Positions 7,125 to 12,239 of a DNA stretch of 12,239 nt are shown here, piece after piece. Source of the stretch: Pseudomonadota bacterium (GTDB taxonomy: Bacteria; Pseudomonadota; Gammaproteobacteria; Arenicellales; Arenicellaceae); the NCBI GenBank assembly GCA_018660405.1, contig JABJKL010000111.1, forward strand, positions 1 through 12,239. Reading direction: 5' to 3'. The notes beneath the pieces were generated by a model that worked only from the letters and a program-made list of their open reading frames with translations, did no database searches and had not been told where the DNA came from. The translations under genes were made by a program, and so were the position numbers. How positions within the stretch are numbered: position 1 is the stretch's first letter; each line of letters opens with the position of its first letter.

Positions 7125-7769
7125 TCAGTCTATTTCATCATACTGTTTGCCATACTGTGCCAAATGCCCCTTGGCGACCAAGTAATGTTCTCGACTTTTG
7201 TCACGTGAAGCTTCCGGTTTTCTAACGCGTACCGTCTGAAACAGCCGTTTGCACTTGTGCCGCAATTCGGCTGCAGCCACACCCTCAAAGCCCTTAACGA
7301 CAAGATTACCACCTGGCCGCAAATTATTACGAATAAACACTAAAATCGAATGAAACAAGTCAGAAAACTCCGCCTCATCCTTATCTCGCACTCCACTTAT
7401 ATTGGGGGCCATATCGGAAATTACAATATCCGCCTTGGTTTGATTTAGAAGGTCGGCAAAAGAATTTTGAATTTCAATGTCATTGAAATCGCCCTTCACA
7501 AACTCCACGCCCGATATATCCGCCATCGGCAAAATATCGATCGCGATCACCGTACCCGCACCCTGGAGCTTTCTCGCGACATACTGTGACCAACCGCCAG
7601 GCACCGCACCGAGGTCAACAACAAGCTGTCCACGCTTAAACAATTTGTCCTGCTTATCCAATTGTTCAAGCTTGAAAGCAGCCCTGGATCGATAACCTTG
7701 TTTGACCGCTTCTCGCACCCAGCCATCGTTTAAATGTTGGTTAAGCCAGGACTTTTTCTTTTTCGCCAT
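7125..7769 (-). CDS. rlmE: 23S rRNA 2'-O-methyltransferase RlmE (FtsJ/RrmJ)
   Basis: Methylates the 2'-OH of U2552 in 23S rRNA (E. coli numbering) using S-adenosylmethionine, late in 50S assembly. The 214 residues fit the family (E. coli 209). Seen: the SAM-binding DLGAVPGGWSQ (52-62), the acidic D119 in SDMAPN (118-123), and the catalytic tetrad K33, D119, K159 and E194, matching E. coli K38, D124, K164 and E199. The lysine-rich N terminus (MAKKKKSW) is typical of an rRNA-binding enzyme. The start is ATG. It is divergent from yhbY with 155 bases between, and upstream of ftsH on the same strand, a very common pairing (rlmE-ftsH) in this class. Confidence 0.97.
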   Translation of the reverse strand: MAKKKKSWLNQHLNDGWVREAVKQGYRSRAAFKLEQLDKQDKLFKRGQLVVDLGAVPGGWSQYVARKLQGAGTVIAIDILPMADISGVEFVKGDFNDIEIQNSFADLLNQTKADIVISDMAPNISGVRDKDEAEFSDLFHSILVFIRNNLRPGGNLVVKGFEGVAAAELRHKCKRLFQTVRVRKPEASRDKSREHYLVAKGHLAQYGKQYDEID

Positions 7770-7924
7770 AATGGTTTCATCTCACTTTCAACCGTCAGCC
7801 GAGCACCTCTGACGCTATTCTAGCGTAGCGCCCTAAACTAGAGCGTATTTGTATGCATCCGAATGCCTGGTTCCTGTAAAATCCACGATCCACTTCTCTC
7901 GCTATCGATGCAATCGTAAATTTA

Positions 7925-8215
7925 ATGCAACTTACTGGCAAACAAAAGAACACCTTGCGTGGCATGGCTCACGACAAGAAACCGGTCGTCACCATCGGCT
8001 CCCAAGGGCTTTTGGAATCTGTTTTAAGCGAAATCGAAATTGCATTGGAGCATCATGAACTGATAAAAATAAAATTTCCGGCCGGTGGCAAACAACAACG
8101 AACTGCAATGCTTGCCAAAGTATGTTCCGAAACACTTTCTGAGCCAGTACAACTCATTGGTAGAGTTGGGGTTTTGTACCGTAAAGCCAAAAAAAGCAAA
8201 ATTGAGTTGGTATAA
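7925..8215 (+). CDS. yhbY: YhbY, CRM-domain ribosome assembly RNA-binding protein
   Basis: A single-domain CRM protein of 96 residues (E. coli 97) that associates with pre-50S particles. Seen: LTGKQKNTLRGMAHDKKPVV (3-22), the GxxG-type RNA-binding loop GSQG (25-28), ALEHHELIKIK (40-50), and VLYRKAKK (83-90). It is the only plus-strand gene here; its minus-strand neighbour rlmE also acts on the 50S subunit, and this divergent pairing is conserved in gammaproteobacteria. The ATG start fits the family N terminus; the ribosome binding site is weak. A -10-like TAAAAT lies at 7877-7882 without a recognisable -35. It converges on the GtrA-like gene with 34 bases between and no clear terminator. Confidence 0.96.
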   Translation: MQLTGKQKNTLRGMAHDKKPVVTIGSQGLLESVLSEIEIALEHHELIKIKFPAGGKQQRTAMLAKVCSETLSEPVQLIGRVGVLYRKAKKSKIELV

Positions 8216-8249
8216 GGCTAGTGCTCCTTACCCGTTCGCCTTAAAAAGG

Positions 8250-8687
8250 TTATCGCCCGTTGTGGTCATCGGTAGTGATTTCCCGGTATATCCAGAAATG
8301 GCGAGCAGAAAAATTCCAAACAAAAGTGACCGCGGTCGCTACTACTTTGCCGATCATCTCTTCGAAACTCAGGTTTTCGACGCAAAATCTCAGTATCTGG
8401 TCGTTAATTCCCAAACCGACCAAACTGACAAATAGTACGAGCATTAACTCACGTTTAGCGCCGCGGCTAGTAGGAGCATAAGCGAATTTGCGCCCGGTAA
8501 AAAAATTAAACAGAAAAGCCAGCGAAAAAGAACACACGGCGGCTATGCGATAGTGGATACCACCCAGGTAATAAAATAGTGCGAACAAAGTCCAATCGAT
8601 AATCGCGGACATACCTCCGACCATAAAATAGCGGCTAAAACGTCGAATGAAAGCGTTTAGTTTTGGTTTTCCTTGAAATTCAAGCAT
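8250..8687 (-). CDS. GtrA-like small membrane protein
   Basis: A 145-residue protein with about four membrane segments (roughly 19-40, 45-63, 80-101 and 112-128) and the features of the GtrA-like family: RYFMVGGMSAIIDW (19-32), FNFFTGRKFAY (60-70), a glycine-rich GLGIN (91-95), and the closing NFSARHFWIYR (125-135). Family members are thought to move lipid-linked sugars (such as undecaprenyl-phosphate glucose) across the inner membrane for glycosylation of O-antigen or cell-wall polymers; the substrate here is unknown. The ATG lies inside the 3' end of the DUF4149 gene (31-base overlap), implying translation from the same message. No GtrB-type donor synthase is next to it. It sits where related genomes usually have DUF4149 directly facing yhbY, so it looks like an added gene. 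Confidence 0.85.
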   Translation of the reverse strand: MLEFQGKPKLNAFIRRFSRYFMVGGMSAIIDWTLFALFYYLGGIHYRIAAVCSFSLAFLFNFFTGRKFAYAPTSRGAKRELMLVLFVSLVGLGINDQILRFCVENLSFEEMIGKVVATAVTFVWNFSARHFWIYREITTDDHNGR

Positions 8688-9121
8688 AAGACGATAGTCA
8701 CAATAATTGCTTCAGCAAAAAATATCACATTAGATATTCCGTGCCATTTCCAGAATGCCCGATACTCTGAGGTACCGATCACTAGTATTCCACCTGATTG
8801 CTCTCTCAGTAACTCGATCTGGGGCGTTACCCACATCTGACTCAACAAAATCAGCAACATTACAAATCCAAGCAAACCCGTCATCCATCCGAAAAATGGT
8901 CGCTGTAAGCCTAGAATTAAAATAGCAAATCCGAATCCAGCAATATTAAGTCGATCAAACACAGCTCCGGCAACAACCCCTGCCTGCGCGCTCGAAGCAG
9001 CGGCATCAAATATTGCCGGGGCTACCAGAGCACCGACCGCTAAAAAAGCACCCAACCAAAAACTTAACAGCAGTCGACTTAATAATTGCACGCGATCAAC
9101 TAAAAAACTGGCTGAACTCAT
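8657..9121 (-). CDS. DUF4149-type integral membrane protein
   Basis: A 154-residue protein with about four hydrophobic segments (roughly 13-35, 60-73, 78-97 and 128-148). Characteristic points of the DUF4149 family are visible: an APAIF motif after the first segment (34-38), AGVVAGAVFDRL (47-58), TPQIELLRE after the third segment (99-107) and WKWHGISNVIFF (124-135). Its function is unknown. A protein of this type beside greA and yhbY is a familiar part of this cluster in Pseudomonas relatives, which supports the call. The ATG start lies 60 bases after the greA stop, with only a weak GGG ahead of it. Its last 31 bases overlap the following GtrA-like gene in another frame. Confidence 0.8.
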   Translation of the reverse strand: MSSASFLVDRVQLLSRLLLSFWLGAFLAVGALVAPAIFDAAASSAQAGVVAGAVFDRLNIAGFGFAILILGLQRPFFGWMTGLLGFVMLLILLSQMWVTPQIELLREQSGGILVIGTSEYRAFWKWHGISNVIFFAEAIIVTIVLCLNFKENQN

Positions 9122-9181
9122 TGGACCCTGAGACCATTCTTAACGCCGCCAGAGAACAAAAGAACAATCGTACAAAAGTCT

Positions 9182-9658
9182 CTATTGGTAAGTAACCGAT
9201 AGCACTTCATATATCTGGTCGCCAGCGGGCGCTTTGACAACCACCTCGTCGCCTTGCTGCTTGCCAATCAATGCCTTGCCCATCGGTGAGCCGAGTGATA
9301 TCTGTCCCTTCGCCAGATCCGCTTCAAGATCACCCACCACTTGATACGTCACCTCTATTTCTTTTTGTTCATCAAACAACTTAACAAAGGCACCAAATAT
9401 AACTTTCCCACTTGCAGTAAGTTTGCCTGGGTCTATAACCTCGGCAATAGACAGCTGGCTATTGAGTTGCGCAATTCGACCCTCGATAAAGGCCTGCTGC
9501 TCTTTTGCAGCTTCGTACTCGGCATTTTCCGACAAATCACCATGTGATCGAGCCTCTGCTATCGCCGCAATGACTTTCGGACGATCCACACTTTTTAAAT
9601 TTTTCAGTTCAGCACGAAGGCGTTCGGCGCCCTTCACCGTTAATAAAACTCTATCCAT
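9182..9658 (-). CDS. greA: Transcript cleavage factor GreA
   Basis: Enters the secondary channel of RNA polymerase and triggers cleavage of backtracked transcripts. The 158 residues equal the E. coli length. Seen: the N-terminal antiparallel coiled coil (about 1-75) with the tip motif HGDLSENAEY (39-48), whose acidic D41 and E44 are at the E. coli positions and activate cleavage, then the globular C-terminal domain with FGA (88-90), SPMGKALIGK (124-133) and the closing VTYQ. The frame is open further upstream to a GTG at 9673, but that GTG lies just before the Shine-Dalgarno. The ATG at 9656-9658 has AAGGAG 5 bases before it and matches family length, so I use it. The upstream region is a large inverted repeat. 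Confidence 0.98.
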   Translation of the reverse strand: MDRVLLTVKGAERLRAELKNLKSVDRPKVIAAIAEARSHGDLSENAEYEAAKEQQAFIEGRIAQLNSQLSIAEVIDPGKLTASGKVIFGAFVKLFDEQKEIEVTYQVVGDLEADLAKGQISLGSPMGKALIGKQQGDEVVVKAPAGDQIYEVLSVTYQ

Positions 9659-9867
9659 TAGTGCTCCTTCCACATGATATTACCGTATTCAGAGTGATCC
9701 AGATGATTCAAGGCAAGGCGCAGTCCGAAGATAATGGCGAGTCCTTTTCGAGGACTGCAACGCCGTATTGAATCATCTGGGTCGCTCCCTTCGGGCGAGA
9801 CGGGAAGCGTCCGTCCGCGTTGATGGGTTATGGCAAAAAGTTGAGCCTCTTGGCAAGGACTAGTCAT
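9658..9867 (-). CDS. 69-codon open frame bridging carB and greA (doubtful)
   Basis: An open frame of 69 codons exactly fills the carB-greA gap. Its ATG shares a base with the carB stop (TAATG), and its TAA shares a base with the greA ATG (TAATG). Most of it is repeat DNA: it crosses the left arm of the 24-bp repeat, the 94-bp hairpin and the left outer arm. The predicted peptide resembles no family I know and has no membrane segment. There is no well-placed Shine-Dalgarno, so it would depend on reinitiation after carB. It could be a translated palindromic element, or an open frame by chance. I list it because both junctions have the form of translational coupling. Confidence 0.2.
   Translation of the reverse strand: MTSPCQEAQLFAITHQRGRTLPVSPEGSDPDDSIRRCSPRKGLAIIFGLRLALNHLDHSEYGNIMWKEH
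9664..9669 (-). promoter_or_regulatory. greA Shine-Dalgarno inside a repeat arm
   Basis: AAGGAG on the minus strand, 5 bases before the greA ATG. It decides the 158-residue start over the longer GTG frame. It falls in the left outer arm, and CTCCTT in the right arm (complement at 9934-9939, within carB) is its exact complement on the same transcript. Confidence 0.85.
9693..9786. repeat. 94-bp hairpin element (REP/MITE-like) upstream of greA
   Basis: Terminal arms 9693-9711 (AGTGATCCAGATGATTCAA) and 9768-9786 pair at 17 of 19 positions. Inner arms GCAGTCC (9720-9726) and GGACTGC (9752-9758) pair perfectly, so nearly the whole element can fold on itself. It carries no protein motif. It lies between the left outer arm (ends 9692) and the left arm of the 24-bp repeat (starts 9795), whereas the matching right arms are directly adjacent. 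This suggests it was inserted into an older palindrome. It resembles short non-autonomous intergenic elements; the family is not identified. Confidence 0.7.
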
Positions 9868-9910
9868 TACCTGCGAGTCTCGTCTAGCGGACGGACGCTT
9901 CCCGTCTCGC
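9795..9910. repeat. Perfect 24-bp inverted repeat around the carB stop
   Basis: The arms 9795-9818 (beginning GCGAGACGGGAAGCGTCC) and 9887-9910 are exact reverse complements of 24 bases, GC-rich, with a 68-base loop at 9819-9886. The carB stop (9867-9869) is in the loop. The right arm is coding for the last part of CarB and shares its last base with the right outer arm. Confidence 0.92.
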
Positions 9911-12239
9911 TGAATTCGGCAATATCATGTGGAAGGAGCATCAACCCTTTATGGAGATCTTGCAATCGATTTACATTTAACTCGCGCATTGCTTTGTGCG
10001 CATCGCATGCCGCACGCGCGCCGGCCACCGTCGTGTAATACGTGACCTTATGCATAAGCGCCTCACGCCTAATCGTATAGGAGTCCGCAATACTCTGTTT
10101 GCCTTCTGTAGTATTCACGATGAGACTGACCTGGCCATTCTTGATTCTATCGACAATATGCGGAGGCCCCTCCTTGACTTTATTGACCACTTCTACTGAA
10201 ACACCTTGCTCAGTCAAGGCGCGAGCAGTACCTTTAGTAGCAAACACACGGAACCCGGCCGCTGCAAAATATTGTCCAATAATAACAATTGCATCGCGAT
10301 CAGGTTTACGTACGCTCAGAAACACTTCACCGCAGGTCGGAATGGTCATCCCCGCGCCTTGTTGAGCTTTGTCAAATGCCTCACCAAATGTTTCGCCCAC
10401 GCCCATCACTTCGCCGGTACTTTTCATTTCTGGACCCAATATCGTATCAACACCAGGAAACTTGATAAACGGGAATACCGCCTCTTTGACGGCATAATAA
10501 TTGGGCACGATTTCTTGGTTATAGCCTTGCTCTACAAGGCTTTTACCCGCCATCACCCGAGCGGCTACCGTTGCCAAAGGAATGGACGTCGCCTTCGATA
10601 CAAAGGGTGCCGTTCTCGAAGCACGCGGATTAACTTCGAGCACATATATGTCGCTGCCCTTCACCGCAAATTGAACGTTCATCAAACCAAGCACTTTCAA
10701 TGCATGCGCCATCTGCCGGGTTTGATCTCGTAGCTGGTCTTGAATATCTTGATGTAAGGAGAACGGAGGTAAAGAACACGCCGAATCACCAGAGTGAACT
10801 CCGGCCTCTTCGATGTGTTCCATCACACCACCAATCAATACATCTTTGCCGTCACAGATGGCATCAACATCTACTTCTATCGCATCATTCAAAAACCGGT
10901 CGAGCAATACTGGGGAATCGTTCGATACATTAATCGCAACCTTCATATAATTTCGCAAGTCTTCCACGCCGTGAACAATTTCCATCGCCCGGCCACCTAG
11001 CACATAAGATGGCCTAACCACCAGTGGATAGCCTATTTCTTCCGCCAAAGTCAGCGCCTGCGCTTCACTGCTTGCGGTCCGATTAGGCGGCTGACGTAAC
11101 CCAAGCTGTTCGATCAAACTCTGAAATTCTTCGCGATCTTCCGCGGCGTGAATCGCTTCGGGAGAAGTACCTATAATATTGACACCCGCACTTTTTAGTG
11201 GGCGTGCCAATTTAAGCGGCGTTTGCCCACCATATTGAACGATCACTCCACCTGGGTTCTCAACGCGGGTTATCTCCAGCACATCTTCCAGAGTCAGTGG
11301 CTCGAAATATAGACGATCTGAGGTGTCATAATCCGTAGACACGGTCTCTGGATTACAGTTAACCATGATGGTTTCAAAACCATCTTTGCGTAAAGACATA
11401 GCCGCGTGAACACAGCAATAGTCGAACTCGATACCCTGCCCGATACGGTTTGGGCCGCCACCAAGCACCATGATTTTGTCGTTATTGCTGGGTTCAGCCT
11501 CGCATTCTTCATCATAAGATGAATACATATAAGCGGTCGCCGTGGCAAATTCCGCGGCGCAGGAATCGACCCGTTTATAGACTGGGTGTACACCTAACTC
11601 GGCACGTCGATCACGCACTGCCTGTTCCTTGGTGCCCAACAGGTTCGCCAGGCGCACATCCGAAAAACCACCCGCTTTTAATCTAAGCAGCTCAGGCTGG
11701 CAAAGATCATCAAGAAATCGATCTGATATTTCTTCCTCGGAAATAATGATGCCTTCTATTTCAGCTAGAAACCACGGGTCGATGCCGGTAAGTTCTTGAA
11801 TTTCGTCAAAATCAATACCAGCGCGAAACGCGTCGCCTATATACCAAAGCCGTTTGGCCTTTGGCACGCGTAGCTGCTCACGGATAATCGCAAGTGCATC
11901 CTTATCTGCCAAATCAACCTGAGGCTCAAATCCGTAGCTGCCAATTTCCAAACTACGCATCGCTTTTTGAAGAGATTCTGGCATATCACGACCAACCGCC
12001 ATAACTTCACCAACGGACTTCATTTGCGTGGTCAAGGTATCGTCAGATTGCCGAAACTTCTCAAAATCAAAACGCGGAATTTTGGTGACTACATAGTCAA
12101 TACTGGGTTCGAATGATGCAGGTGTCGCACCACCGGTTATATCATTTTTTAGTTCGTCCAGAGTATAGCCGACAGCGAGTTTGGCGGCGATTTTCGCAAT
12201 AGGAAACCCGGTAGCTTTTGATGCGAGCGCTGATGAACG
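9867..12239 (-). CDS. carB: Carbamoyl-phosphate synthase large subunit (N terminus beyond window)
   Basis: Makes carbamoyl phosphate from bicarbonate, ammonia supplied by CarA and two ATP, for pyrimidine and arginine synthesis. The visible 790 residues begin in frame at 12239 with RSSALASKATGFPIAKIAAK, family sequence from near residue 300, so roughly the first 300 residues are outside. In order (visible numbering): the end of the first ATP-grasp half, with LTTQMKSVGEVMAVG near 68-83; the oligomerisation domain; then the second ATP-grasp half with LGGGPNRIGQGIEFDY (259-274), RPSYVLGGRAMEIV (409-422) and LEVNPRASRTAPF (534-546). A C-terminal MGS-like allosteric domain follows (about 638-766), where UMP and ornithine bind in E. 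coli. Family-like sequence ends at LQDLHKGL; the final 24 residues (9870-9941) are encoded by inverted-repeat DNA. Stops TAA and TGA overlap in frame-shifted tandem at the end. Confidence 0.97.
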   Translation of the reverse strand, partial: RSSALASKATGFPIAKIAAKLAVGYTLDELKNDITGGATPASFEPSIDYVVTKIPRFDFEKFRQSDDTLTTQMKSVGEVMAVGRDMPESLQKAMRSLEIGSYGFEPQVDLADKDALAIIREQLRVPKAKRLWYIGDAFRAGIDFDEIQELTGIDPWFLAEIEGIIISEEEISDRFLDDLCQPELLRLKAGGFSDVRLANLLGTKEQAVRDRRAELGVHPVYKRVDSCAAEFATATAYMYSSYDEECEAEPSNNDKIMVLGGGPNRIGQGIEFDYCCVHAAMSLRKDGFETIMVNCNPETVSTDYDTSDRLYFEPLTLEDVLEITRVENPGGVIVQYGGQTPLKLARPLKSAGVNIIGTSPEAIHAAEDREEFQSLIEQLGLRQPPNRTASSEAQALTLAEEIGYPLVVRPSYVLGGRAMEIVHGVEDLRNYMKVAINVSNDSPVLLDRFLNDAIEVDVDAICDGKDVLIGGVMEHIEEAGVHSGDSACSLPPFSLHQDIQDQLRDQTRQMAHALKVLGLMNVQFAVKGSDIYVLEVNPRASRTAPFVSKATSIPLATVAARVMAGKSLVEQGYNQEIVPNYYAVKEAVFPFIKFPGVDTILGPEMKSTGEVMGVGETFGEAFDKAQQGAGMTIPTCGEVFLSVRKPDRDAIVIIGQYFAAAGFRVFATKGTARALTEQGVSVEVVNKVKEGPPHIVDRIKNGQVSLIVNTTEGKQSIADSYTIRREALMHKVTYYTTVAGARAACDAHKAMRELNVNRLQDLHKGLMLLPHDIAEFSETGSVRPLDETRR

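Larger units (their letters stand above)
9662..9940. repeat. Outer 31-bp inverted repeat spanning the carB-greA junction
   Basis: The arm at 9662-9692 (starting TGCTCCTTCCACATGATATT) and the arm at 9910-9940 (ending AATATCATGTGGAAGGAGCA) are reverse complements at 29 of 31 positions. The right arm is coding sequence at the 3' end of carB; the left arm contains the greA Shine-Dalgarno. The arms enclose the 94-bp hairpin element and the 24-bp repeat. No target-site duplication is evident outside the arms. Confidence 0.9.

Noticed and set aside
7812..7826. ACGCTA-TTC-TAGCGT dyad between rlmE and yhbY
   Set aside because: Only 6-bp arms; could be an operator, but nothing else supports it.
8219..8229. 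TAGTGCTCCTT is shared between the yhbY-GtrA gap and the greA leader (9659-9669)
   Set aside because: An 11-base match is expected several times by chance in a window of this size, and similarity does not extend.
8085..8435. Plus-strand 116-codon frame overlapping yhbY and the GtrA-like gene
   Set aside because: It is out of frame with yhbY and antisense to the GtrA-like gene, both of which have clear family motifs.
9659..9673. Longer greA start at GTG (163 residues)
   Set aside because: The GTG lies just upstream of the AAGGAG that serves the downstream ATG; the 158-residue product matches family length exactly.
9662..9940. Reading the whole carB-greA structure as an insertion sequence or classical transposon
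   Set aside because: No transposase is encoded and no target-site duplication is seen at the outer ends; I call it repeats only.
10206..10733. Plus-strand 175-codon open frame
   Set aside because: Antisense shadow of carB, no recognisable motif or start signal.

Overview
The window is a piece of a gammaproteobacterial chromosome, of moderate G+C by eye. It carries a housekeeping cluster whose order matches the Pseudomonas-type arrangement: carB, greA, a DUF4149 membrane protein, yhbY (divergent), rlmE, ftsH, folP, glmM, tpiA, secG, tRNA-Leu(GAG). Protein sequences look like those of gammaproteobacteria (for example, the GreA tip residues and the FtsH and FolP active-site residues sit at or close to the E. 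coli positions). The genus cannot be fixed from the sequence alone. Everything except yhbY is on the minus strand, so transcription runs from high to low coordinates.

Layout in transcription order. At 12239-9867 is the C-terminal three quarters of CarB, which runs off the window edge. Between carB and greA (about 9941-9658) lies a large nested inverted-repeat structure. Then come greA (9658-9182), a DUF4149 membrane protein (9121-8657) and a GtrA-like small membrane protein (8687-8250) that overlaps it. yhbY (7925-8215) faces the other way, convergent with the GtrA-like gene and divergent from rlmE (7769-7125). A promoter-like site precedes ftsH (6934-5030). folP (4969-4139), glmM (4087-2708), tpiA (2542-1766), secG (1721-1290) and tRNA-Leu (1259-1175) follow with short gaps. 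Last is a DxD-type glycosyltransferase (950-204), in place of the rimP-nusA-infB genes that often follow secG-tRNA-Leu in related genomes. Positions 1-203 show no gene I would defend.

The genes are core functions rather than one pathway: pyrimidine and arginine precursor synthesis (CarB), transcript cleavage (GreA), ribosome assembly (YhbY, RlmE), membrane protein quality control (FtsH), folate (FolP), cell-wall amino sugar (GlmM), glycolysis (TpiA) and protein export (SecG). I see no defence system, integrase, transposase or CRISPR array.

The part most worth attention is the carB-greA junction. A 31-bp inverted repeat (29 of 31 matching) and a perfect 24-bp inverted repeat pair across it, with a 94-bp hairpin element apparently inserted in one arm. 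Family-like CarB sequence ends at the edge of the right outer arm. The next 24 CarB codons are repeat DNA, and the greA Shine-Dalgarno lies in the opposite arm, where it could pair with the end of the carB coding region. A 69-codon open frame spans the whole gap, joined to both neighbours by TAATG stop-start overlaps. A second unexplained structure is a perfect 12-bp hairpin just before the TTG start of folP.
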